Source of the DNA: Okeania sp. SIO1I7
GTDB lineage: Bacteria > Cyanobacteriota > Cyanobacteriia > Cyanobacteriales > Microcoleaceae
Assembly (NCBI GenBank): GCA_010672585.1
Contig: JAAHGF010000046.1
Coordinates: 1-38,306 of the forward strand
Length of the DNA: 38,306 nt
Reading direction: 5' to 3'
Shown here: positions 7,855 to 16,361 of the stretch, one piece after another
How positions within the stretch are numbered: the first letter of the stretch is position 1
How the letters are laid out: the number at the start of each line of letters is the position of its first letter
Translations under genes and position numbers: made by a program
Notes under the pieces: generated by a model
The model's database searches: none
What the model was told of the DNA's origin: nothing
The model's input: the letters and a program-made list of their open reading frames with translations, nothing else

Positions 7855-9726
7855 CTAATCCCAGTTAAATTTCATTCCTAAATACTCTTCTAATCTGTGG
7901 TTATGAATTTGGAAATAATCATTTAAATTCCTGCGGATTGATGAATCAATAGAAGAATAATTTCCCATATTATAATTTTTGTACTCTGAGAGTTGATATT
8001 CTGGCAAATTTAAAAATTTCAAAACCTTCCCCATAGTAACTTCTGGATAGGCATAAAAATCTTCACTTTTCAAAATTAGGAATTGTTCCCGTGGAAATAA
8101 ACTCATCCATTCCCGAAAAAATTCAACATATACTCCTCGTGCTAAATAATTTAATTCCTTCATCCAGTAATTAACTTTTTCAGGAGCTTTTGTTAGCTGC
8201 TCTAAATCTAATTGAATTGCCTCCTCAAAAGATCGATTTTCCCAGTTTAATCGTAGCCATTGATAATATTGAGATATAGCTCTATCTACAGGATTCCTTA
8301 ATAGTATAATTAGCTTAACTTTAGGGAACACTTGAAAAATTCTTCTTGCAGCATTCGGATAATCAAAATAACTAGGACTAGCTTCCCCTGTGAGCAAATT
8401 TTTCCCTTCTGAAATTGCTGGGAAATGAGCTAAATACCAATTTATAGACTCATTAAATTTCCAAGACCAAAAATCCATTTCTTTTTTAATCGGAGGAATA
8501 ATTTGTGGATGTTGAGTCAGATAACTATAAAGGGAAGTAGTACCTCCTTTGTGAACTCCAATAATGATAAAATTCGGTCCTTGTACTTGTTCTAAATTCC
8601 ATAGTTGGGATACTAATTCAGGGTATAACTTCTGAGTTTGCTGATAACAAGCAGTTTGATAATAAGGTATAGCTTCTTCAATTTTATTCAAACGAGTTAA
8701 AGCTTCTCCTATATTTAAGTAAGACCAAAAAGAATCAGGATGAGATTTTTGAAATTGCTGGAAAAAAGTTAGTACTTCTAATAGTTGATCTTCTCTCGAA
8801 AAAGCTTCCCATATATTGGGATAAAACCACCAATATAGGTCTGGATTAATTTCAATAGCTTGACGATAAGCTACAACTGCTTCATCCCATTTTTGTTGTC
8901 GAGTTAGGGCAATTCCTAAATTATAATAAGACTTACTATTTGGATTTAATTCTATTTTTCTTCGGAGTTCTAAAATTTCTTGGGATAACTGATGTTTTTT
9001 ATCTAAAACTTCCTGTAGCTTGTGGCAAATGTCTAAATCATCTTGATTAATCTCTAGAGCTATTTTATAAAAAATAATCGCCCCATTATTCTTATCTGCT
9101 TTAGCTAAATTATTTGCTATTTCTACAAATAAATTTGGATTATCCTGTAAAAATTCCAGTAATTTATCGTAAATAGGATATTGCCCTCGATGCTGAATAG
9201 CTTGATGATAATCCTGAATTGCTGCATCTATATTTGAATGATATTTTTGCTCTATAGCATCTCCTAATTTACTATAAATTCCTGGCGCTCCTGGCTGTAA
9301 CTTAATCACATAAATATAGTTATATATCGCTTCATCCCATTGTTTTAACTCTACTAAAGCATTTCCTAAATTGTAGTAAGACCAAGGAAAATTTCTATCA
9401 AGTTGAATTGCCTTTTTATAAGCATTAACAGCATCTTCCCATCTTTGTAATTTGCTTAAAGCATCTCCTAAATTATAATGAGACCAAGAAAAATCATGGT
9501 TTAACTCTATAGCGTGATAGTAAAATTTTATAGCTTCATCCCAGTTTTCTTGTTGATGTAAAACTTGTGCTAAATGATAGTGATACCAAGAAAAATTGGG
9601 TTTTAGTATAATAGCTTGACGGTAGTTTTCAATTGCTAATTCCCATTTTTTCTGTTTAGCATATATAGTCGCAAGTTTGGCATACTCTTCAGGTGTATTC
9701 GGATTGAAATTATTGCTTGACGACAT
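7855..9726 (-). CDS. TPR protein with C-terminal PAPS-dependent sulfotransferase domain (second copy)
   Basis: I take the ATG at 9726 (MSSSNNFNPN, 623 residues); the longer frame would open with GTG at 9768 and adds an unconserved 14 residues. N-terminal TPR units cover ~10-190 and ~265-375, with a looser helical stretch between. The sulfotransferase domain has the phosphosulfate loop GVHKGGTT at ~390, KEMDFW with the candidate catalytic Glu, and LRNPVDRAISQYYQW at ~476. The end LEEYLGMKFNWD is nearly identical to the first gene. It probably sulfates a carbohydrate using PAPS, possibly with a different acceptor since the TPR part differs. The stop codon region is the seed of the downstream repeat array. 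Confidence 0.92.
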   Translation of the reverse strand: MSSSNNFNPNTPEEYAKLATIYAKQKKWELAIENYRQAIILKPNFSWYHYHLAQVLHQQENWDEAIKFYYHAIELNHDFSWSHYNLGDALSKLQRWEDAVNAYKKAIQLDRNFPWSYYNLGNALVELKQWDEAIYNYIYVIKLQPGAPGIYSKLGDAIEQKYHSNIDAAIQDYHQAIQHRGQYPIYDKLLEFLQDNPNLFVEIANNLAKADKNNGAIIFYKIALEINQDDLDICHKLQEVLDKKHQLSQEILELRRKIELNPNSKSYYNLGIALTRQQKWDEAVVAYRQAIEINPDLYWWFYPNIWEAFSREDQLLEVLTFFQQFQKSHPDSFWSYLNIGEALTRLNKIEEAIPYYQTACYQQTQKLYPELVSQLWNLEQVQGPNFIIIGVHKGGTTSLYSYLTQHPQIIPPIKKEMDFWSWKFNESINWYLAHFPAISEGKNLLTGEASPSYFDYPNAARRIFQVFPKVKLIILLRNPVDRAISQYYQWLRLNWENRSFEEAIQLDLEQLTKAPEKVNYWMKELNYLARGVYVEFFREWMSLFPREQFLILKSEDFYAYPEVTMGKVLKFLNLPEYQLSEYKNYNMGNYSSIDSSIRRNLNDYFQIHNHRLEEYLGMKFNWD

Positions 9727-9778
9727 AAAAGTTGGTAATAGGTAATTGGCACATTTATATAGCAGCACCTTCTTTGGT

Positions 9779-9897
9779 TATGACAATAAATTTGAGTTAT
9801 TAGTTATGAAAAAACCTATCTTTTTACACAGGGAAAATATCCCTATTATCCCTACTCCCTACTCTCTTAATTTATAAGTATTCAAGCGGAGATGATA
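9779..9897. mobile_element. Degenerate MITE-like element A4
   Basis: The right end ATAAGTATTCAAGCGGA followed by GATGATA and TAA is the inverted form of the family A end (TATCATGTCCGCTTGAATACTT). The left part TTATTAGTTATGAAAAAAC matches the inner sequence of the other end in element A3 (TAATTAGTTATAAAAAAAC). The left terminus itself is eroded. It lies just upstream of the gene starting at 9726. Confidence 0.6.
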
Positions 9898-9913
9898 TAA
9901 GTGAGGTACATAA

Positions 9914-10107
9914 TACCAATTTAAAAAAAAGAATGCTACAAAAAGGTAGATTTTGATCGAATATGCTTAAAAATAGCTGCTCCAGTTCATTTTAGATAAT
10001 TATTTCTATCGTTTTTCCCTTTTTTTCAAAATTTTACCCTTCTTCCTTCTTCCCTCTTCCTTCTTTCTTACTTCTACCATTTGTAACAAACATTTATCAA
10101 ATTGGTA
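9914..10107. mobile_element. MITE-like element C2
   Basis: The terminal repeats TACCAATTT and AAATTGGTA are flanked by TAA on both sides (9911-9913, 10108-10110). Inner ends AAAAAGAATGCTAC and the reverse complement TAAATGTTTGTTACAAATG match element C1 in inverted order. The interior is AT-rich with a ttcttccttcttccc pyrimidine run and is non-coding. Confidence 0.85.
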
Positions 10108-10730
10108 TAAGTCGTGGACAAAATGCCCACACCACAAAAATTAAAACTCCGTCCTTAAGGGAGAGGTCTTAAATATTTGTACTTCATATACTTGCAATTT
10201 ACAGTAATTTAAGAAATGGTAACTTTCTACATATATTCCAACAAAACTCTGAGTAAAGCAATCTTAATCATAACTGATTATACGAATATGATATTTTTTA
10301 AAGGAGAGAACAGGAAATAGGGAAAAATCATCAATCTGTTTGATAAACTAGACTTTGTATAATCTCTCTTTCTCATAACTATAAACAAGATTTTTTTATT
10401 GATAACGCACTTATTCAAACTTGATAGAAATTCTAGGGTAGCAAGGTTAAAAGAATTGAAAATTTTAACCTTATATGAAATACAAAAAATAATACTACAA
10501 TTATTTCACAAAACCTCAATAAATAAGTTGAGCGAGAGAATAAAAGATAAATTTCATCTGAAATACAAGTAATTATGCTATTTTCCCATTCCCCCATTTC
10601 CAAATCTCTCTATCTCACCATCAATTGCCTGTAGCAAACATTCACCTATTTCATATTATATAGTCAAAAATTTGCTCAATTCCGAGATAATGACATAATA
10701 GTGAATAACACAAAATATTCTAGGAATTCA
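10108..10730. other. Intergenic, no gene seen
   Basis: AT-rich sequence with no supported gene, RNA or terminator. It includes a gtggacaaaatgcccac fragment (10114-10130) and the leader of the thioredoxin-TPR gene. No confident promoter could be chosen. Confidence 0.5.
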
Positions 10731-11549
10731 ATGGGTATATCTATAGAAGTTGACAACACAACCTTTGCTACCGAAGTCTTAAAAAATTCCCACCAAAAAC
10801 CTGTTTTAGTAGACTTTTATGCTACTTGGTGTGGTCCGTGTAAAATGCTCAAACCAATCTTAGAAAAGTTGGTTCAAGAATATGACTTTATCCTAGCTAA
10901 AGTGGATGTCGATCAAAATCCCGAATTAGCTCAAACTTATGGTGTAGAGGGAGTACCAGATGTTAAAGTCGTAAATCAAGGAGAAGTAAAACCAGGTTTT
11001 GTAGGAGTTCTTTCAGAGCCAAAACTACGAAATTTTCTAGGTGAACTTAATCTTAAATCAGAACTAGAAACAGAACTAGCAACACTGCGGAACTTGACAA
11101 AATCTGGTGAATTAAAACAAGCAAAAAATCTTTTAGACCAGCTTTTTCAAAAATACCCTCGTAATATTAGCTTAATCATAGAAGCTGCGAAATTTTTAGT
11201 AAGCTTAAATCGATTAGAAGAAGCTCAAAAACTAATAGAAACTATTGGAGAAAATAACCGAGAGTTTTATCCCCAAATACAAGCAGTAAAAGGACTAATT
11301 CACTTTAAACAAGAAGCAGAAAATCCTGGTGATAGTGAACTAGATAAAATATATGCTCAAGCTTGTAATTTAACACTATCAGCTAACTATGAAGAAGCAC
11401 TAAAATTATTTTTAGATATAGTCACCAGGAATCGTAAATATAAAAATGATGGCGCACGCAAAGCAATGCTGGCAATATTTAATATATTAGGAGATGATAA
11501 CTCTACCAGTAAAGAATATCGAAAGCAGCTATTATTAAACTTGTACTAA
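10731..11549 (+). CDS. Thioredoxin-TPR fusion protein (CnoX/YbbN-like)
   Basis: The N-terminal ~110 residues are a thioredoxin fold with the active site WCGPCK (residues 33-38) and a GVPDVKV cis-proline segment. The remaining ~160 residues are TPR-like helical repeats (L..SGEL.QAK..L..L.......I). This architecture is that of the YbbN/CnoX family, redox-regulated chaperone helpers. Here both active-site Cys are kept, so disulfide exchange is plausible, unlike the E. coli protein whose site is altered. Start: ATG at 10731 follows ctaggaattca (AGGA spaced 6 bp), preferred over an in-frame GTG at 10701. It stands alone on the plus strand and is probably soluble and cytoplasmic. Confidence 0.9.
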   Translation: MGISIEVDNTTFATEVLKNSHQKPVLVDFYATWCGPCKMLKPILEKLVQEYDFILAKVDVDQNPELAQTYGVEGVPDVKVVNQGEVKPGFVGVLSEPKLRNFLGELNLKSELETELATLRNLTKSGELKQAKNLLDQLFQKYPRNISLIIEAAKFLVSLNRLEEAQKLIETIGENNREFYPQIQAVKGLIHFKQEAENPGDSELDKIYAQACNLTLSANYEEALKLFLDIVTRNRKYKNDGARKAMLAIFNILGDDNSTSKEYRKQLLLNLY

Positions 11550-11666
11550 AAGTAGTTCTTCATTTGTAAGAAGCATTCAGCCGTCAGCTATCAGCAATCA
11601 GCTACTGCTTTTAGTTTTAGATAAAAACTTTACTAATTGAGGCAGAATTTATACTTAACTATAAAA

Positions 11667-11917
11667 CCCACATTCCGCACTTCAATTTGTAAAATTAAAA
11701 GTAGTATATAAATCCGTTGCTTGGTAAGTATTTATACTATGCAAATCATCTCAATTACTTTTTTCGTTCATCAAATTCCGAGTAAATAATTAAGCATAAA
11801 TAATTGTTTGATTGATTACTCAATCACGGCAGTTATGATTTTCTCCTAAATTCTGTCTCCTGACTCCTGACTCCTGACTCCTTCTTCGGTTGCTACATTT
11901 TGTGGTGCGGAATGTGG
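11667..11917. mobile_element. MITE-like element E1
   Basis: The ends CCCACATTCCGCAC and GTGCGGAATGTGG form a 13-bp perfect inverted repeat. The interior is shared with E2 (37441-37696, opposite orientation): aaagtagtatataaatcc, tttatactatgcaaatcatc, aattccgagtaaataatt, attgattactcaatcacggc. It carries a heptamer run (ctcctga). It ends 4 bp from the stop codon of the minus-strand hydrolase gene, so it probably supplies that transcript's 3' end. No target duplication is clear. Confidence 0.85.
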
Positions 11918-11921
11918 ATCT

Positions 11922-12830
11922 TTAAACTCCCATTGGCAGGACTAAACCTTCGCGGGCCATAACTGCCTGGGGAAAAGCTGCTTTGACTTTTTTTGCTATT
12001 TCATCAAGAAAATCATCACTGTGAGTAGGTTCATGGTGAAAAATTACCACCCGCTTCACTCTAGCAGCTTTAGCTACTTTGATTGCTTCCTGCCAAGTCG
12101 AATGTCCCCAACCTACCTTAGAAGAGTTGGGATTATGATACTCATCATCAGTGTACATAGCATCATAGATTAATACATCAGCATTGCGGGCTAAACTTAC
12201 CACACTTTCATCCAAGCGGTCGGGAAAATGTTCTGTATCAGAACAATAAACTACCGTCCGTCCATTCCATGTCACTCTATATCCCATTGCTGTATTAGGA
12301 TGATTCAGAGAACCAGTCTCAATCTCAATATCATCCAGCATCATTTTTTCCCCATGCTGAAGCTCATAAAAACGTAAGTCAGCCTGGATACCATTTAAAG
12401 GAATAGGAGAGTTATAGTGTAAAACCCTTTGTATAAAATGCTTTCTCATGGACTCCCCTTCTGGAGGTATAGCTCCGTAGATATGAAAACTATTTCCTTG
12501 GGTAAAAGCAGGAGTAAATAAAGGGAAACCTTGAATATGATCCCAGTGATAATGAGTGAAAAACATATAAGCTTCTACTGGCATTTCCTGCATCATTTCC
12601 TCGCCTAATTCTCGTAGACCAGTACCCCCATCAAATATCAGGCGCTTACCAGCTATTTGCATTTCTATGCAGGAAGTATTTCCACCATATCTAATAGTAT
12701 CTTTTCCTGGAGTAGGAACACTACCTCGTACACCCCAGAACTTCACTAAAAAATCTCCCATTTGTTCAGACATCTTCGAGAAATCAACATTATCTTTAGT
12801 TAGCACTTCAGAAGAAAGTTTAGTTTCCAT
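11922..12830 (-). CDS. Metallo-beta-lactamase-fold metal-dependent hydrolase
   Basis: This 302-residue protein has the metal-binding signature THYHWDH (His93, His95, Asp97, His98). Further ligands are likely in CSDTEH (~196-201) and FHHEP (~265). The opening FWGVRGSVPTPG and GGNTSC segments are typical of the PhnP / cyclic-phosphodiesterase-like branch. The family hydrolyses phosphodiesters and related esters with two metal ions. The substrate cannot be told from sequence. It is cytoplasmic: no signal peptide. ATG at 12830; Met20 and Met24 are alternative starts because the first ~25 residues precede the fold. It lies downstream of aroC on the same strand with a 166-bp gap, so it is probably transcribed separately. 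Confidence 0.88.
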   Translation of the reverse strand: METKLSSEVLTKDNVDFSKMSEQMGDFLVKFWGVRGSVPTPGKDTIRYGGNTSCIEMQIAGKRLIFDGGTGLRELGEEMMQEMPVEAYMFFTHYHWDHIQGFPLFTPAFTQGNSFHIYGAIPPEGESMRKHFIQRVLHYNSPIPLNGIQADLRFYELQHGEKMMLDDIEIETGSLNHPNTAMGYRVTWNGRTVVYCSDTEHFPDRLDESVVSLARNADVLIYDAMYTDDEYHNPNSSKVGWGHSTWQEAIKVAKAARVKRVVIFHHEPTHSDDFLDEIAKKVKAAFPQAVMAREGLVLPMGV

Positions 12831-12996
12831 ATGAATTTTCTTTTAGCAGTTTCCACTTTATGAATTTAAAGATTTCTGGATTTTTGGGAAATTTAACTAG
12901 GGACAGGGAATAAAGGAGCTTGCATTTTTATAAGTTGTTAATTATTACCAATTGAGAAATTTTTCCAATTTTAATAATTAACCAACCTGCAAACCA

Positions 12997-14094
12997 CTAA
13001 TTATATTTCAAACTCTCACATTGTCCATGATGGCGCAATAAATGATCGCATAGCACAATGGCTACCATTGCTTCTACCATAGGCACAGCTCTAGGTAAAA
13101 CACAAGGGTCATGTCTTCCTTTCGCTGCTAACAATACCTCTTCACCTCTACGACTAACAGTACGCTGCTCTTTACGAATTGTAGCAGTTGGTTTAAATGC
13201 TGCCCGTAACACAATATTTTCTCCATTAGAAATTCCTCCCTGTACCCCTCCAGAACGATTAGTAACAGTCCGAATTTCCCCTTGCTCATCTGTATAAAAT
13301 TCATCATTATGCTCGCTACCTGTCAGAGTAGTACCCGCAAAACCAGAACCAATTTCAAATCCTTTGCTCGCTGGCAAAGACATTACACCCTTAGCTAAAT
13401 CTGCTTCCAATTTATCAAATACAGGAGAACCAAGACCTTTCGGGACATTCCTGGCCACACATTCAACCACACCCCCCACAGAATCTCCCACATCCCGTAT
13501 TTGCTCTACTAATTCAATCATCCTGTCTGCACATTCAGTATCTGGACAACGAACAATATTACTTTCCACTTGTTCTATAGTCACCGTTTTTAGATCAACA
13601 ATGGCCTCTAAATTTTTGATGCGCTTCACATAACCGACAATTTCCACACCAGAATATTGTTTAAGAATTTTTTTAGCGATCGCTCCTGCAGCAACTCGTC
13701 CAATAGTTTCTCTAGCTGAAGAGCGTCCTCCACCTTGCCAGTTCCTAATACCATACTTAGCATCATAAGTTGCATCGGCATGAGATGGACGATATTTACT
13801 AGCCATCTCCTGATAATCTTGTGGACGAGCATCCTTATTTCTCACCAAAATCATCATTGGCGAACCCAAAGTTTTACCTTCAAATACTCCAGACAGTATT
13901 TCACAAATATCAGTTTCCTTGCGGGGTGTAGTAATTTTGCTTTGCCCTGGACGCCTACGGTCTAACTCATATTGAATTTCTGTAACATCTATTTCTAGTC
14001 TGGGAGGGCAACCGTCAATTATAACTCCTACTCCTCCTCCGTGGGATTCACCAAATGTTGTGACCCGAAACAGATGTCCAAATGTGTTGCCCAT
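12997..14094 (-). CDS. aroC: Chorismate synthase
   Basis: It catalyses the last shikimate step, 5-enolpyruvylshikimate-3-phosphate to chorismate, with reduced FMN. Diagnostic segments are all present: [19 protein letters not shown] at the N-terminus, [13 protein letters not shown] (~48-60), GGRSSARET (~123) and GGISNGENI with AAFKPTATI near residues 285-305. Length is 365 residues from the ATG at 14094, normal for the family. The frame opens three codons earlier at a TTG, but MGNTFGH is the conserved start. HIP1 octamers occur inside. Monocistronic in appearance. Confidence 0.97.
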   Translation of the reverse strand: MGNTFGHLFRVTTFGESHGGGVGVIIDGCPPRLEIDVTEIQYELDRRRPGQSKITTPRKETDICEILSGVFEGKTLGSPMMILVRNKDARPQDYQEMASKYRPSHADATYDAKYGIRNWQGGGRSSARETIGRVAAGAIAKKILKQYSGVEIVGYVKRIKNLEAIVDLKTVTIEQVESNIVRCPDTECADRMIELVEQIRDVGDSVGGVVECVARNVPKGLGSPVFDKLEADLAKGVMSLPASKGFEIGSGFAGTTLTGSEHNDEFYTDEQGEIRTVTNRSGGVQGGISNGENIVLRAAFKPTATIRKEQRTVSRRGEEVLLAAKGRHDPCVLPRAVPMVEAMVAIVLCDHLLRHHGQCESLKYN

Positions 14095-14521
14095 GAAACT
14101 CAAACTACAATAAATAATTAAGACCTTTATTTATTTTAACCTGTTTTCTTTAAATAAAGCACTCAGCTATAGAAGTCAGAAATCAAAAGTCAGAAGTTAT
14201 AATTTAAACTCTTGCTGTGACTAAATTTGAGAGGAGCGAGAATATCCTAATAATAATGGCGACTGCTATATCAGCAAATACTTCGCTAGATCTAGGGTTT
14301 TTGAGGTTTAGGACTATGAGCGTGTAAAACCTTAACCGCGTTTGTTGAAGGAAAATTCGGTCTAGATACTGTCATTCAGGAAGATTGTAGCGTCAACCAA
14401 ATAATTTCCTTAAAAATATTTTATCGGCCTACTTTCAAAGGCCTAGCTAAGAGGCCAATTGAAATCCCTAATAATCTCCCGCTAAATTTAGATAATAATA
14501 ACGAGAGAGCATTAATCAGAC
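14095..14521. other. Intergenic between aroC start and psbN end
   Basis: No gene is supported. It contains the aroC upstream region and, about 50-90 bp past the psbN stop, a weak hairpin GGCCT/AGGCC (~14427-14443) that is not followed by a T-run on the psbN strand. Nothing else was recognised. Confidence 0.5.
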
Positions 14522-14653
14522 TTAGTCTTCGTGTTCATCAAAAGGGTCTCTTAACTCCTTAGCGGGAGGTCCGAAGGCTGTGTAAATTGAAAAGCTAGTA
14601 ATGGCCACAACCATTACACCGATGGATATACTAAGAACTGTTGCCGGTTCCAT
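14522..14653 (-). CDS. psbN: Photosystem II assembly/repair protein PsbN
   Basis: The 43 residues open MEPATVLSISIGVMVV and close FGPPAKELRDPFDEHED, the classical PsbN sequence with one N-terminal membrane helix (~5-27). PsbN is needed for assembly and repair of photosystem II rather than being a subunit. Start: the ATG at 14653. The frame stays open upstream to 14878, but that part is a transposase-gene remnant, not PsbN. psbN is divergent from psbH as in other cyanobacteria; here the gap is ~810 bp because repeats have entered it. Confidence 0.96.
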   Translation of the reverse strand: MEPATVLSISIGVMVVAITSFSIYTAFGPPAKELRDPFDEHED

Positions 14654-14659
14654 ATAATT

Positions 14660-14878
14660 CATTAAAATTATGAGTGTTATAGTTCTTGACATCCTCCCGA
14701 CGTTGCGCATGGCGCGACAACGCGGGATTCCTATACCTTGCGGTTTAGGACTTTCTGCTTCGTAGCACCTGCCTCCAAGGCCCTTCCCTCTTTCTGGTCT
14801 TACGGTCGCTCCACAGACTGACACTGCTAGCCCAGCAGCCTTATTTAAAGCTAACACACTATTGGTAAAACCGCACAA
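14660..14878 (-). pseudogene. IS605-type tnpB C-terminal remnant and right end
   Basis: The minus-strand frame reads KAAGLAVSVCGATVRPERG, typical of the C-terminus of TnpB proteins from IS200/IS605-group elements. It continues through GIPRCRAM and NVGRMS. The DNA cttgacatcctcccgacg near 14688-14702 is the reverse of the gtcgggaggatgtcaag pattern at right ends of such elements, with imperfect pairing CCCGaCGTTG/CAACGcGGG. The catalytic RuvC part is missing. The frame happens to be open into psbN. Confidence 0.75.
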
Positions 14879-15462
14879 TTGATTGGTTTTCCCATCTCTT
14901 CGATCCCCTAATAGCTACCTCTAGGCTCTGCCAAAGGGATAGCGCGGGTCTTCAACCAAAGTTGAGATAAAAATATAGTCAAATATGACATATCCTTATT
15001 TTGCAGGTGTTACCCTGACGCTCGTGTTAGGGTAGCTCCTCCGGAGGAGGCACTACAACACCACGCCAGTTGCTTTAAGTCGGGGGACCCGCAAGGGCGC
15101 ACTGGCTCCCATATCCATGGTCAAAGACATAAGGGAGTTGCTTTTTATTTTCCTCTTTGTTTGACGATCTCCCTGATTCAATTTCTGCTTGGTCATAATA
15201 CAGAGGCTTGGACGTAGGTTCTTATGTGTCTAGAGGTAGCGTGTCAGTCCAGGAATTTCACCCTATTGAAATCAGATCGTTGACTCTTGAGGCTATTTTA
15301 TTCTCTATTATTGCAGACATTGTTAAATTATCTCAACAGTCGCCCAAATTTCTGGAGACAAAAGACTATGTTTAACTGCGTTATTTATTTACAACGTTTA
15401 TTATACAATATTATTACAAAAGATTAAAAAATTCTGCTGAATTATAGATTACATAGAAACTT
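14879..15462. other. psbN-psbH intergenic filler with palindromes; psbH leader
   Basis: There is no intact gene. The stretch is more GC-rich than its surroundings from 14880 to 15110. A large imperfect hairpin GCCAGTTGC ... GCACTGGC lies at 15065-15106, and a ctcctccggaggag palindrome at 15037-15050. From ~15370 to 15462 the sequence returns to AT-rich and forms the psbH leader; promoter boxes are not certain. Confidence 0.6.
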
Positions 15463-15666
15463 ATGGCACAAAGAACTGGATTAGGAGACCTGCTCAAACC
15501 TTTAAACTCTGAATATGGTAAAGTATCTCCCGGTTGGGGAACTACACCATTAATGGCCGTTTTTATGGGCTTGTTCTTTGTCTTCTTGTTGATTATTCTC
15601 CAAATCTACAACTCTTCGTTGTTGTTAGAGAATGTTGATGTGGACTGGGCTAGTCTAACTAAATAA
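15463..15666 (+). CDS. psbH: Photosystem II reaction centre protein PsbH
   Basis: This 67-residue protein starts [19 protein letters not shown] and has a single membrane helix (~29-50, [18 protein letters not shown]). Length and sequence match cyanobacterial PsbH, which stabilises photosystem II and quinone-site function in the thylakoid membrane. The short N-terminal tail lacks the extended phosphorylated segment of plant PsbH, as is usual. It is followed after 106 bp by tatA on the same strand, a known cyanobacterial order. Confidence 0.97.
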   Translation: MAQRTGLGDLLKPLNSEYGKVSPGWGTTPLMAVFMGLFFVFLLIILQIYNSSLLLENVDVDWASLTK

Positions 15667-15682
15667 GATAAATTAAAGAGTA

Positions 15683-15720
15683 GGGCTAAGAAATTCAATT
15701 AATTAAAATTTCTCCAGCCC
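15683..15720 (+). terminator. Hairpin between psbH and tatA, possible attenuator/terminator
   Basis: GGGCTAAGAAATT and AATTTCTCCAGCCC pair with one small bulge around an AT-rich loop. No long T-run follows, so it could end psbH mRNA partially or protect a 3' end. Confidence 0.5.
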
Positions 15721-15772
15721 TAGCTATATCTTTAGTAGTAATTTCAGATAAGTTTTAGGAGTAAAAAACAAA

Positions 15773-16045
15773 ATGAATATTTTTGGTATTGGTCTGCCTG
15801 AAATGATTGTAATTTTAGTCGTAGCTCTTTTGATATTCGGTCCAAAGAAACTACCAGAAATTGGTCGTAGTTTAGGGCAAGCGATAAATAGTTTTAAAGC
15901 AGGAGCTAAAGAGTTTGAAAATGAGTTAAAACGGGAGGCAAAACAGTTAGAAGAAGGGTCTCAAGTTAGTCAATATGCAACTGAATCTGAGTCAGAAAAA
16001 GTAGTAACTGTTTCTTCCCCTACAGATGCAAGTCAGAAAAGCTAG
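15773..16045 (+). CDS. tatA: Sec-independent protein translocase TatA/E-type subunit
   Basis: A 90-residue protein with an N-terminal membrane helix (LPEMIVILVVALLIF), the FGPKKLPEIGRSLG hinge (~23-36) and an amphipathic helix running into a charged tail. This is the TatA pattern: TatA multimers form the pathway that carries folded proteins across the thylakoid and plasma membranes. It lacks the Pro-rich extension of TatB. A Shine-Dalgarno AGGAG (15757-15761) precedes the ATG. It follows psbH and precedes pth, an order kept in many cyanobacteria. Confidence 0.93.
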   Translation: MNIFGIGLPEMIVILVVALLIFGPKKLPEIGRSLGQAINSFKAGAKEFENELKREAKQLEEGSQVSQYATESESEKVVTVSSPTDASQKS

Positions 16046-16048
16046 TTC

Positions 16049-16082
16049 ACAATTAATAATTAATAATTAATAATTAATAATT
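16049..16082. repeat. Heptamer short tandem repeat
   Basis: Period-7 run of aattaat, about four and a half copies, directly after the tatA stop. Confidence 0.85.
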
Positions 16083-16215
16083 ACCTATCTTTGAAAAGAA
16101 GAGGATTGACTAAAAAGAAATTGTTTTGTTGTTTCTCTTTTGAAGGAGAAGCTTTAAACCTTAATTATTTGGTCAAACTAGAGAAAAAAATCACCTGAGC
16201 CAATCCAAAAAATTA

Positions 16216-16314
16216 GGTACATCTCATATTTGCAAAAATACTTTTTTCCTGTTCCCTATTTCCTGTTCCCTAAAAGCGATAATTTTTTAGCTCTATTTAA
16301 AATTGAGATGTACC
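16216..16314. mobile_element. MITE-like element F upstream of pth
   Basis: The 11-bp terminal inverted repeat GGTACATCTCA / TGAGATGTACC is flanked by an identical 10-bp direct repeat CAAAAAATTA (16206-16215 and 16315-16324), a good target-site duplication. The 99-bp element is non-coding; it creates a spurious N-terminal extension on the pth reading frame. Confidence 0.85.
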
Positions 16315-16361
16315 CAAAAAATTATTATATTTTTGACGATTTAATTTTAATTCTTAACGTA

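Noticed and set aside
9726-9768. GTG start 14 codons upstream for the second sulfotransferase
   Set aside because: The extension overlaps repeat-like DNA and is not similar to the paralogues; the ATG at 9726 is better.
13058-13965. Plus- and minus-strand ORFs overlapping aroC
   Set aside because: They are shadows in other frames of a complete, well-conserved chorismate synthase.
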